A stretch of 64,000 bases of DNA. It comes from Chitinophagaceae bacterium. Its GTDB lineage: Bacteria; Bacteroidota; Bacteroidia; Chitinophagales; Chitinophagaceae. A program made the position numbers and the translations under genes. The stretch covers positions 806,001 through 870,000 of the forward strand of contig JADJDJ010000001.1 of the NCBI GenBank assembly GCA_016702745.1. The letters are read 5' to 3'. The notes beneath the pieces are model-generated. The model was not told the DNA's origin, searched no databases, and saw nothing but the letters and a program-made list of their open reading frames with translations. Positions within the stretch are counted from its first letter, which is position 1; the number at the start of each line of letters is the position of its first letter. Of the stretch, positions 57,982 to 64,000 are shown in pieces.

Positions 57982-58002
57982 GTGGGAATAAATGTAGGAA
58001 TT

Positions 58003-58091
58003 TTTGGCGAGTGGGTAGTAGCGAGTGGCTAGTGGGGTTCGGCGAGTGGAGAATGGCGAGTGGGGAGTAGCAAGAGGCGAGTGGGGCTTGT
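58003..58091. repeat. Octad repeat array, left arm
   Basis: Degenerate GAGTGGC/TAGTGGC octads (GCGAGTGG, TAGTGGC, GCGAGTGG, GCGAGTGGGG). Its approximate reverse complement recurs at 58574-58639, on the other side of the four-helix-bundle gene. Confidence 0.65.
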
Positions 58092-58164
58092 AGGGATCGG
58101 CATTTTATGATAGTGTGCGTGGAGTAGGAAATGGCCAATGGGAGGGGCATTGGGGGCATAATAC

Positions 58165-58539
58165 TTAAGATGAGGTCCTGGATACATTAAAGTTGGAAAT
58201 CAGTTTTGATAAGATTCTGAATATAGATACCATGTATTTCTCAACTGGATGGTCGCTGTTTTTTGAATAGTAATTCAGGCTGATGGCGATTTCCAGTTGG
58301 GTGTCTATTTCAACAATAGATCCCCTGGCAACTTCATAAAATCTTTTTTTCTCTTTTGGGGATGTCCTGGAAGCACCTTCAGCAATATTGCTGCAAACAG
58401 AAATAGCGGCTCTTCTGATTTGAGATACCAGTGAATATAATTCCTGCTTTGGAAAATCGTTAGTTAAGAGGTAAACTTCCTTTACCAATAACATTGAAAT
58501 ATGATATACTTCAAGGTTTTTGTGTGATAAATTCAACAT
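58165..58539 (-). CDS. Four-helix-bundle (S23/IVS) protein
   Basis: 124 residues from the ATG at 58539 (MLNLSHKNLEVYHIS). Shows the S23 pattern: VYLLTNDFPKQELYSLVSQIRRAAISVCSNIAEGASR, then KKRFYEVARGSIVEIDTQLEIAI. These proteins occur as inserts in some bacterial 23S rRNAs and stand alone in many Bacteroidota; the role is unknown. It resembles the Avd accessory fold of diversity-generating retroelements, but no reverse transcriptase or variable repeat is here. It is flanked by inverted octad arrays. Confidence 0.92.
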   Translation of the reverse strand: MLNLSHKNLEVYHISMLLVKEVYLLTNDFPKQELYSLVSQIRRAAISVCSNIAEGASRTSPKEKKRFYEVARGSIVEIDTQLEIAISLNYYSKNSDHPVEKYMVSIFRILSKLISNFNVSRTSS

Positions 58540-58573
58540 ACTTGTAGATTTACGTGGACAATCAATTGTGACC

Positions 58574-58639
58574 AGCAACTCCCCACTTTCCCTCCCCACT
58601 AGCCACTAGCCACTAGCTCGCTACTAGCCACTTGCCATC
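58574..58639. repeat. Octad repeat array, right arm (inverted relative to 58003)
   Basis: CCCCACT/CCACTAGC/CCACTAGC units on the plus strand, the reverse complement of the GTGGC-type octads on the left. It forms the other side of the inverted pair around the S23 gene. Confidence 0.65.
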
Positions 58640-58645
58640 CCCAAT

Positions 58646-59524
58646 CTACATATTCTCCGAAAAAATCTCCACAAACCGCACAATCAACCGCTCAACAGCT
58701 GCCTTACCATCTTTTGAAAATTCTTTTTTCACTCGGTTGGCAACAATGGCATTCACTGCAAGACATTGATGGCCCAGTAATTTGCCCAGCCCGTAGATCG
58801 CAGAAGTTTCCATTTCAAAATTGGTGATCCGGTGCTGGCCAAAACGAAAATCAGTCAGGCGGTTGATGAGGTCGGGGTTGCGGATACCGAGCCGGAGCAC
58901 TCTTCCCTGCGGACCATAAAAACCCGGACAAGTTACAGTGATGCCCTGATGGAAGTCATGCACAAAATGTTTGATCAGGGATGCGGCACCGCTGCTGATA
59001 TAAGGATTGCCAATCTGGCTATGGATCTGAGTATGGGTAACGAAGGACTGCAACAGTTCTTTTTCCTGTTCGTTTTGTTCGTGCCGGTAAAAATTGAGTA
59101 GATTGTCTACACCCAGTCCATGCGTGGAGGCTACAAAACTATCCACCGGAATATCTTCCTGTAAGGAACCGGATGTCCCGATCCTTACGATATTGAGCGA
59201 TTGCAGTTCTTTTTTGATTTCCCGGGTATTGAAATCAATATTAACGAGGGCATCCAGTTCATTCAATACGATATCAATATTATCAGGACCGATACCAGAG
59301 GAGAGTACGGTGATTCTTTTTTTGCCAACGGTTCCGGTATGGGAAACGAATTCCCGGTGTTGTCTTTTTACTTCTATTTTATCGAAATATTTGCTCACTT
59401 CTTTTACGCGGTCGGGGTCACCCACGGTGATCACGGTTCCGCCGATCTCTTCCGGACGCAGGTCCAGGTGGTATACAGCTCCTCTTTCATTGATGATCAG
59501 TTCGGATTCGGCAATACGGTTCAT
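58646..59524 (-). CDS. Nucleoside phosphorylase (uridine phosphorylase-like)
   Basis: 292 residues of the NP-I family: start VYHLDLRPEEIGGTVITVGDPDRVKEVSKYF, phosphate-binding GDPDR, IVRIGTSGSL, PGFYGPQGR and the nucleoside-binding NFEMETSAIYGL. It cleaves nucleosides such as uridine with phosphate for salvage; the exact base specificity is not determinable. Its promoter is back to back with that of the tRNA-Cys transcript. Confidence 0.9.
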   Translation of the reverse strand: MNRIAESELIINERGAVYHLDLRPEEIGGTVITVGDPDRVKEVSKYFDKIEVKRQHREFVSHTGTVGKKRITVLSSGIGPDNIDIVLNELDALVNIDFNTREIKKELQSLNIVRIGTSGSLQEDIPVDSFVASTHGLGVDNLLNFYRHEQNEQEKELLQSFVTHTQIHSQIGNPYISSGAASLIKHFVHDFHQGITVTCPGFYGPQGRVLRLGIRNPDLINRLTDFRFGQHRITNFEMETSAIYGLGKLLGHQCLAVNAIVANRVKKEFSKDGKAAVERLIVRFVEIFSENM

Positions 59525-59555
59525 ATGGAATAGTTTAAGTCAAGCATTTGATTAT

Positions 59556-59563
59556 CAAAAATA
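59556..59563 (-). promoter_or_regulatory. Bacteroidota -7 promoter box for the nucleoside phosphorylase
   Basis: TATTTTTG on the minus strand, an exact TAnnTTTG match, 32 bases before the ATG at 59524. Confidence 0.55.
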
Positions 59564-59567
59564 TGCT

Positions 59568-59575
59568 TATTTTTG
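59568..59575 (+). promoter_or_regulatory. Bacteroidota -7 promoter box for the tRNA-Cys transcript
   Basis: TATTTTTG, an exact TAnnTTTG match, only 4 bases from the opposing box at 59556-59563. A perfect palindrome with 7-bp arms (CATGCAG / CTGCATG) sits at 59585-59599, just after the expected start. Transcription from here would pass through the whole repeat array into tRNA-Cys. Confidence 0.5.
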
Positions 59576-59629
59576 CACCCTTCGCATGCAGCCTGCATGA
59601 TCCAAAAGGGTGGAAATCAGGTAAAAAAT

Positions 59630-59848
59630 GGTCTCAGGCCGTCCCGATAAATATCGGGAGGCAAGCAGAGCCTAAAGCAAAATGGTCCTGTGGCCGTCCC
59701 GATAGCTATCGGGAGGCAGGCAGAGCCAAAAGCAAAATGGTCCTATGGCCGTCCCGATAGCTATCGGGAGGCAGGCAGAGCCAAAAGCAAAATGGTCCTG
59801 TGGCCGTCCCGATAGCTATCGGGAGGCAGGCAGAGCCAAAAGCAAAAT
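59630..59848 (+). repeat. Tandem array of tRNA-Cys 5'-half-derived units with palindromes
   Basis: Four units of 54-55 bp start at 59630, 59684, 59739 and 59794, and the real tRNA starts exactly one period later at 59849. Units 2-4 begin with the first 13 bases of the tRNA (GGTCCTGTGGCCG, one mismatch in unit 3), then carry the 18-bp palindrome TCCCGATAGCTATCGGGA where the D-loop should be, then GGCAGGCAGAGCCAAAAGC, which matches the tRNA's GGCAGAGC and CAAAAGC with the anticodon bases missing. Unit 1 is more diverged (palindrome TCCCGATAAATATCGGGA). Confidence 0.92.
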
Positions 59849-59919
59849 GGTCCTGTGGCCGAGTGGCTAGGCAGAGCTCTGCAAAAGCTCCCACAGCGGT
59901 TCGAATCCGCTCGGGACCT
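59849..59919 (+). tRNA. tRNA-Cys (GCA anticodon)
   Basis: 71 nt: acceptor GGTCCTG / CGGGACC (one G-T pair), short three-pair D stem GCC/GGC, anticodon stem GAGCT with loop CTGCAAA (anticodon GCA), T arm AGCGG-TTCGAAT-CCGCT, discriminator T, which suits cysteine. CCA is not encoded. It is the intact copy at the end of the tRNA-derived repeat array. Confidence 0.95.
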
Positions 59920-59925
59920 CTTTAG

Positions 59926-59957
59926 GGGATGGCTAATTTCAGTCATCCCTTTTTTTA
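59926..59957 (+). terminator. Rho-independent terminator of tRNA-Cys
   Basis: GGGATG / CATCCC stem with a 12-base loop and a run of eight T, 7 bases after the tRNA. Confidence 0.75.
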
Positions 59958-60137
59958 TTGTTCATAAGTTTCTAAGATTAAAAATGTTATGGCGAAATTT
60001 CGTAATGAAAATATTAGTTCGATATCTACAGGTATTCGAATCATTTGTACAATATGTAGGTGAAACTCTGTAGATTCGCTTCAACTGGGTTCGATATCTC
60101 CTAAGGGTCCTATGACACTTGCTCCCTGTATTTCCTC

Positions 60138-60317
60138 CTACCTGGTTGTTTTCGCCAACATATAGAGAAAATCCAAGATGAGATTGGCTTCGACGCTGGT
60201 GACTACCAATCCATACTTTTTTAAAATTTTAACGGCTTTATCATTAGACACTCTCCTGCCCGTGAATTCTTTTGGAACAAATGTTTTGTGTTGTAGCATT
60301 TCTAATCGTTTAGGCAT
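60138..60317 (-). CDS. Small helical protein linked to a recombinase
   Basis: 59 residues from the ATG at 60317 (MPKRLEMLQHKTFVPKEFTG), with the helical segment SNDKAVKILKKYGLVVTSVEANLILDFLYMLAK. From memory, similar short proteins with a 'LxKxGIxVSxxEAxxILDFLYxLAK' core sit beside recombinase genes in Bacteroidota. It follows the truncated recombinase by 14 bases. Function unknown. Confidence 0.6.
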   Translation of the reverse strand: MPKRLEMLQHKTFVPKEFTGRRVSNDKAVKILKKYGLVVTSVEANLILDFLYMLAKTTR

Positions 60318-60331
60318 TTGAAAATTTACTT

Positions 60332-60457
60332 TTAAGTCACTTTTATTTTGTGAGATTTACAATGAGCCAGGAGTCGTTCCTTCTGTTCAATAAGCGAGTA
60401 GCCCGTTTTCTTTTGTTCGTCCGTGCTTATGCGGACGTAGAGGTAAGCTGATTCCAT
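60332..60457 (-). pseudogene. Truncated serine recombinase (N-terminal fragment)
   Basis: 41 residues from the ATG at 60457. AYLYVRISTDEQKKTGYSLIEQKERLLAHC matches the N-terminal catalytic start of large serine recombinases, with the nucleophile Ser in VRIST. The rest of the catalytic domain and all of the DNA-binding part are missing: the frame stops at TAA 60332-60334, followed directly by the small helical protein gene. A deletion remnant of an integrase for the element inserted next to tRNA-Cys. Confidence 0.75.
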
Positions 60458-60619
60458 AGCGATAGTTTTAATTAACTAATTTCGTAATTCGCTTGGAACG
60501 TAGTCGGAATCAAACTTGTGGCGAGAATTGGGACCACAGGGGATATGATTTTTATGACGACTATACAGTCGTTCACACATATCGAAAGTTATTCCATTTT
60601 TAACTTCAAACACTTAATT

Positions 60620-61129
60620 ATGCGTATCTACTTCGAAAAATATCCTACAGCACACCGAGCATTGTCTATAGAAGGATTTAGGGAAGGGAATTTGGTTACC
60701 CTCAGGATTGTTGAAACGGTTGACAATCATAGGAAAATAATCCCACAGTTTAAATTGTCCGCGGATATTGATCCTATCAATGATAGTGATATCTACAGTG
60801 TTGATCATTTCAGCGAGATGGTTGAAAAGGCCAAACAGGAAATTCGGAATGTTGATATCCCTTTTTCTGATACTGAAGCAGATGTGTTCAGTAGCCCGGA
60901 ACCATTCCACATCGAAGACCAACAAGGAGCTGATGGAAATATGTACCGCCTGAAACTTTTCAACTTGAATGGGAAAATAATAGCTGCAACCAATCTTCTT
61001 TCAAGCTTGGATGGAAGGGAGGATGAAATTAATATCCACACAAGCTATTATAAAGCGGATGATGATTTGCTAGGGATACTTGAACAAGAGAGGTTGCTGA
61101 TTGGTCGGTTGTATTTTTCGAGGATTTAA
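60620..61129 (+). CDS. Hypothetical protein of the island
   Basis: 169 residues from the ATG at 60620 (MRIYFEKYPTAHRALSIEGFREG); an open frame upstream to 60518 looks noncoding. No signal or membrane segment. Mixed alpha/beta with beta strands rich in Asp/Glu. A C-terminal SYYKADDDLLGILEQERLLIGRLYFSRI closes it. I recognise no family. Confidence 0.62.
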   Translation: MRIYFEKYPTAHRALSIEGFREGNLVTLRIVETVDNHRKIIPQFKLSADIDPINDSDIYSVDHFSEMVEKAKQEIRNVDIPFSDTEADVFSSPEPFHIEDQQGADGNMYRLKLFNLNGKIIAATNLLSSLDGREDEINIHTSYYKADDDLLGILEQERLLIGRLYFSRI

Positions 61130-61189
61130 CCTTTAATTTGGTATAATGCCACCATCTTAGATTTGCTGTTTTATTTATGTTTGATCGGT

Positions 61190-61981
61190 TTATTTTTCCC
61201 AGATTATACTAATTGTATAGTTATATGATGGTGCATGCAGGCAGTATTCAAAGAATATCGAGTCTTTCTCATCGTCTTTCATTTTAAACCAATCTGATTT
61301 CCATATCTCTTGTGATGATTCATCACCCGTGTAAACTTTTCCGCTTGAAAATAATTCATAGGCAACAGACCCCGTAGGCGGTGGCTGATCTCTTTGGAAA
61401 AGTTCACAGAAAGGAAAAAAGTCATCGGATTTTTTCCACCATTTCATTTTATTGTCTTTGCAAAACATGATGAACACCGGGTGATTCCCTCTCTTTACAA
61501 ACCTTAAAATGGCTGCAGTCTTGCTAACGTTAAATCGATCCGCTAGTTCATGAATAATCTTAGGGTTAAATTTTCGTTTCTCACAAAATTTATAAAACAC
61601 TTCAGTCGGCATTAAAAATTCTGCGGCAAATTCATTCGCCTCCAATTCCTGCGGCCCCGCCTGGTACCAGTTCATCAGATCTTCCTCGGTATCAGAAAAT
61701 ATTGACTTGAGGTTCCGGTGCATTTCATGATGACCGAGTTCATGTGCGGCCACGAACCTTTTCTTAGGTTCATACTGAATGTTGGAATTAACGGTGATGA
61801 TAGACCTTCCATCCACCGAAACGATTTCGCCCTCTTTCCTTTCAAGTGGAAGCTCCTCGTAAAATGCCTTTCGGCCCAGTATGATCCTGTGTAGTGGTAC
61901 ATTCACAGGATCAATCAGCCCACATTCATCTAGGACCTTTCTTGCCTTCACTTCTGCTTCCGAAAATCTAAATTCTTTCAT
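61190..61981 (-). CDS. ImmA/IrrE family metallopeptidase
   Basis: 263 residues. A zinc metallopeptidase domain with AAHELGHHEMH (HELGH at 80-84) and a downstream QELEANEFAAEFLMP (third ligand glutamate near 112-114), the ImmA/IrrE signature. It lacks an N-terminal HTH. ImmA-type peptidases cleave repressors, as in ICEBs1 (ImmR), Deinococcus DdrO and some CBASS loci. It overlaps the preceding gene by one base (TAATG), so it is coupled to the small charged protein, a likely substrate. Confidence 0.93.
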   Translation of the reverse strand: MKEFRFSEAEVKARKVLDECGLIDPVNVPLHRIILGRKAFYEELPLERKEGEIVSVDGRSIITVNSNIQYEPKKRFVAAHELGHHEMHRNLKSIFSDTEEDLMNWYQAGPQELEANEFAAEFLMPTEVFYKFCEKRKFNPKIIHELADRFNVSKTAAILRFVKRGNHPVFIMFCKDNKMKWWKKSDDFFPFCELFQRDQPPPTGSVAYELFSSGKVYTGDESSQEIWKSDWFKMKDDEKDSIFFEYCLHAPSYNYTISIIWEK

Positions 61982-62340
61982 TAGTCTTTATCCTTCTTCT
62001 CATTACTGAACCTCAATGTAAAATACCTGATAAGGATCGCTCGTTTATCCGCATCGCTTAAGCTTTCCAGGCTGCGGAAACTTACCACCAGTTCTTCCTT
62101 TTTGACGAAATCGGCAAATGAGAAATCCACTTTACTTAAGAGGTCATCGACCCATTTAGTAGCCCGTTCAACAGCACTTGCCGATGATAGCATCTCTGCC
62201 TCGGTCATTTTGGCTTCCGCTTCCATCAATGCACGTTTGATTTTTTGCATCCCGTCGCTAAGCATCCGATCTACGTTGACATCTTCCGATGCCAGATATT
62301 CCCGCGCCGATTGACTATCCCTGCTCTCATCTTCTGCCAT
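61981..62340 (-). CDS. Small acidic helical protein, partner of the ImmA-like peptidase
   Basis: 119 residues from the ATG at 62340 (MAEDESRDSQSAREYLASEDVNVDRMLSDGMQKIKRALMEAEAKMTEAEML). Highly charged, mostly helical. Its last residues overlap the peptidase start. The family name is not known to me. Its position between a sigma-like gene and a metallopeptidase suggests it binds the sigma-like protein or is cleaved by the peptidase (inference only). Confidence 0.78.
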   Translation of the reverse strand: MAEDESRDSQSAREYLASEDVNVDRMLSDGMQKIKRALMEAEAKMTEAEMLSSASAVERATKWVDDLLSKVDFSFADFVKKEELVVSFRSLESLSDADKRAILIRYFTLRFSNEKKDKD

Positions 62341-62361
62341 TCGCAAAAGAACCGTGCGATC

Positions 62362-62970
62362 TCAGACTTGCTTTGATTTTTTTTGTTGTCCATGCGGTTT
62401 TGTTGCTTTAAAATAAGCCAACGCTCTATTCGCAATCGTTTTTAGTCTCCGGTTTGCATTGTCGTATTGACCAGGCTGCCATCCACAGTCCATTATTATT
62501 TCTTCTCTAGTCATCTCCAAAATCTTGCCCATATATACTCTCTCCACTTCAGCATCTTCCTTCACTTTCTCTTCGATATACGTTTTCAATTCTTCGTAAT
62601 CATAGTCGTCACTAAAACTAGCCTCGGTGTACGGCAATAAGCGTTCAGCGTAAGGGACACTATCATCGTCCCCATCATCATTTTCCCTGAAAATATCCTT
62701 TGTCAGTTTATTTTCTTCACGATTCACATCGTTCTTTACCGCGGTACGCACAAGACTATACTTTAGATATTTCAAGAAATCCCCACGTTCAGGATTATAC
62801 TTTTCCGGGTTTTCGATGTGCTTTAAGATTGCTTCCATGGCATAATCATGCCCCTCCTTTCCTGCGTAAAAGGAAGGAGTGTCTTCTCCCCGGAACCAGG
62901 TTTTACTTTCTGCCCAGGATTGTGAGAAAGCCCGAAGTTTCAGATATATGTCCTGCCAGTCAATTTCCAT
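62362..62970 (-). CDS. Sigma-70-like (ECF-like) protein
   Basis: 202 residues from the ATG at 62970. EDTPSFYAGKEGHDYAMEAILKHIENPEKYNPERGDFLKYLKYSLVRTAVKNDVNREEN resembles sigma region 2 (helical, aromatic, basic), and EMTREEIIMDCGWQPGQYDNANRRLKTIANRALAYF resembles the region 4 helix-turn-helix. An acidic linker (FRENDDGDDDS) lies between. Probably a promoter-specificity factor. It leads the three-gene operon and is divergent from the ubiquitin-like operon. Confidence 0.75.
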   Translation of the reverse strand: MEIDWQDIYLKLRAFSQSWAESKTWFRGEDTPSFYAGKEGHDYAMEAILKHIENPEKYNPERGDFLKYLKYSLVRTAVKNDVNREENKLTKDIFRENDDGDDDSVPYAERLLPYTEASFSDDYDYEELKTYIEEKVKEDAEVERVYMGKILEMTREEIIMDCGWQPGQYDNANRRLKTIANRALAYFKATKPHGQQKKSKQV

Positions 62971-63107
62971 TTAATAAATGCATTCATACTGGTATATGGT
63001 GATGAGCAATGGCTTTTTGCAGGTCGTAGTAAAAAATATTTCTTTTACCGAATCTGCAAAACAGACTTGCTCATAACCATTATAAGGTATAAACAAATCT
63101 TAATACA

Positions 63108-63623
63108 ATGGAAACAACAGTAGTAATTGATTTAGAGCAGTTTACAAAGGAAGGGAAAGTGCCGCCTCTTGGCCAGCGCTATAAGGTAAAGGTAGGTGAA
63201 AAAGAGGTCATTTTGGACAAGCAAATTGTAACGGGCAGGGAAATTTTTGAGGCTGCCGGTTATAAACCTCCAGAGTGTCACTGGCTTTACCAAAAGCTGA
63301 AGGGCTGTGATTTTGAAAAGATCGATCTCGACGAGAAGGTTGACCTGGCAAAACCCGGAATCGAGCATTTTGTGGTGAAACCGACTGAGGTATTTCACTA
63401 TTTCGTGGATGCTGAGCCAGAAACCACGGACCAAAAGCAGATGACCCCTAACCAAATCTTAGAAAATGCAGGAATTACGCCTGTAAAAGACTACTACCTG
63501 GTAAGGATCAATGCTGATGGGTCACAAGATTCTTTCATTGATAAAGCCGATACCCCGATCAAGATGGTATGCCCCGCTGTCAAATTCGTATCAGCTTTCA
63601 GAGGCGAAACCCCGGTATCCTAA
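63108..63623 (+). CDS. Multi-ubiquitin domain protein (two tandem Ubl domains)
   Basis: 171 residues with two beta-grasp Multi_ubiq-type repeats: about 22-93 (RYKVKVGEKEVILDKQIVTGREIFEAAGYKPPE) and about 95-171 (HYFVDAEPETT... MTPNQILENAGITPVKDYYL). The two align at the 'TGxxIxExAG / TPNQILENAG' turn. There is no C-terminal GG; the end is KFVSAFRGETPVS. Such proteins act as ubiquitin-like modifiers in bacterial conjugation operons with E2, E1 and JAB genes. Three bases upstream of the E2-like gene. Confidence 0.93.
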   Translation: METTVVIDLEQFTKEGKVPPLGQRYKVKVGEKEVILDKQIVTGREIFEAAGYKPPECHWLYQKLKGCDFEKIDLDEKVDLAKPGIEHFVVKPTEVFHYFVDAEPETTDQKQMTPNQILENAGITPVKDYYLVRINADGSQDSFIDKADTPIKMVCPAVKFVSAFRGETPVS

Positions 63624-63626
63624 CCC

Positions 63627-63995
63627 ATGGCAAAATCCGATTTTATAGATCAGTTGCAGGCTCTTGGGTATGCTGTCCAGGAGCCTGCAACCGGGTTTGT
63701 AGCGATAAGCTATGAAATACCGGTAGGAAAGTTTGCGGGGCAAAACGTAACAATGTCATTTCAGGTCGGCGACAGTTTTCCAATGGAACCACCGCCCGGA
63801 CCTCATTTTAACCCGCATCTATTACCGGTCACCGGTGGCGGAGGTTCGCATCCATTCGGAGCGATCCATAATAGTCCTTTAGGCACAACCTGGCAATACT
63901 GGAGCAGGCCATTCGCTGGTCATTGGAATCAAACTGATCGTACAGTAAGAAGTTATTTAGCTCATATCAGAAACTTATTTGCTACAATACCATGA
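63627..63995 (+). CDS. E2-like protein (Prok-E2 family E) without cysteine
   Basis: 122 residues matching the prokaryotic E2 family E fold: VGKFAGQNVTMSFQVGDSFPMEPPPGPHFNP, GGGGSHPFG and TWQYWSRPFAGHWNQTDRTVRSYLAHIRNLF. Canonical E2s carry Ubl on a catalytic cysteine, but this protein has no cysteine at all. Candidate alternatives are Ser74, Ser83 or Ser93 (ester link), or it may be a non-catalytic partner. It overlaps the next start by 4 bp (ATGA). Confidence 0.9.
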   Translation: MAKSDFIDQLQALGYAVQEPATGFVAISYEIPVGKFAGQNVTMSFQVGDSFPMEPPPGPHFNPHLLPVTGGGGSHPFGAIHNSPLGTTWQYWSRPFAGHWNQTDRTVRSYLAHIRNLFATIP

Positions 63996-64000
63996 GAGAC
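63992..64000 (+). CDS. Start of the next gene of the Ubl operon, cut by the window edge
   Basis: ATG AGA GAC at 63992-64000 overlaps the E2 stop (ATGA) and opens a new frame. Position suggests an E1-like (ThiF) or JAB gene, as in other multi-ubiquitin operons, but three codons cannot show it. Confidence 0.35.

Noticed and set aside
58165..58539. Diversity-generating retroelement (Avd-like protein)
   Set aside because: No reverse transcriptase, template repeat or variable repeat is visible within 5 kb; only the four-helix fold is shared.
59630..59848. CRISPR-like array or multiple tRNA genes
   Set aside because: There are no spacers, and the units lack the anticodon and T arms, so they cannot fold as tRNAs.
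59706..59946. Overlapping minus-strand frames with repeated GPFCFWLCLPPDSYRDG peptides
   Set aside because: They are translations of the tRNA-derived tandem units, with no ribosome site and no similarity to proteins.

Overview
The window looks like the chromosome of a Bacteroidota bacterium, most likely family Chitinophagaceae. The evidence is a compact trp operon, menaquinone synthesis by the futalosine route (mqnA), many DUF2911, DUF4382, DUF5723, DUF4369 and type IX secretion (T9SS) type proteins, exported TPR-CHAT proteins, and repeated matches to the Bacteroidota -7 promoter element TAnnTTTG. All of this is read from the sequence; no database was searched.

Layout. 1-4.5 kb: trpD (5' end cut by the window), trpC, trpF, trpB, trpA. 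4.5-20.7 kb: exported and envelope proteins (thioredoxin-like TlpA type, DUF2911, TPR-CHAT, an HEXXH/beta-propeller/barrel protein, DUF5723), an RRM RNA-binding protein, a phospholipase D family enzyme and a Na/Pi cotransporter. 20.7-21.6 kb: a tandem array of about 119-bp units, then tRNA-Leu(CAA). 21.7-38.6 kb: mostly housekeeping genes (hscB, ECF sigma/anti-sigma pair, a LYS1-like dehydrogenase, tRNA methyltransferase, tsaD, ABC permease, prfC, purB, mqnA). 38.7-42.3 kb: a large duplicated-repeat protein with a T9SS tail and a collagen-like lipoprotein. 42.3-53.9 kb: surface polysaccharide genes (gmd, a second SDR, glycosyltransferases, FkbM and C-methyltransferases, YfhO). 53.9-59.5 kb: a YhhQ/VUT transporter, NUDIX, CorA, DinB, dapF, a four-helix-bundle protein flanked by inverted low-complexity arrays, and a nucleoside phosphorylase.

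59.6-64 kb is the most interesting part. A tRNA-Cys(GCA) is preceded by four tandem 54-55-bp units, each a corrupted copy of the tRNA's own 5' half carrying a palindrome. Downstream of the tRNA lie a truncated serine recombinase and small genes of an integrated element. Then comes a bacterial ubiquitin-like operon: a two-domain multi-ubiquitin protein, an E2-like protein with no cysteine, and a following gene whose first three codons overlap the E2 stop at the window edge. Divergent from it is a three-gene set of a sigma-like protein, a small charged protein and an ImmA/IrrE metallopeptidase, which I read as a possible proteolysis-controlled switch for the Ubl operon.

Quality warning: ten genes are broken by single-base indels or, once, by an in-frame stop. 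Most indels drop one base from a short homopolymer and the protein resumes perfectly in the next frame. This suggests consensus errors of a long-read type assembly rather than real pseudogenes. Those genes are given below at their reconstructed full extent.
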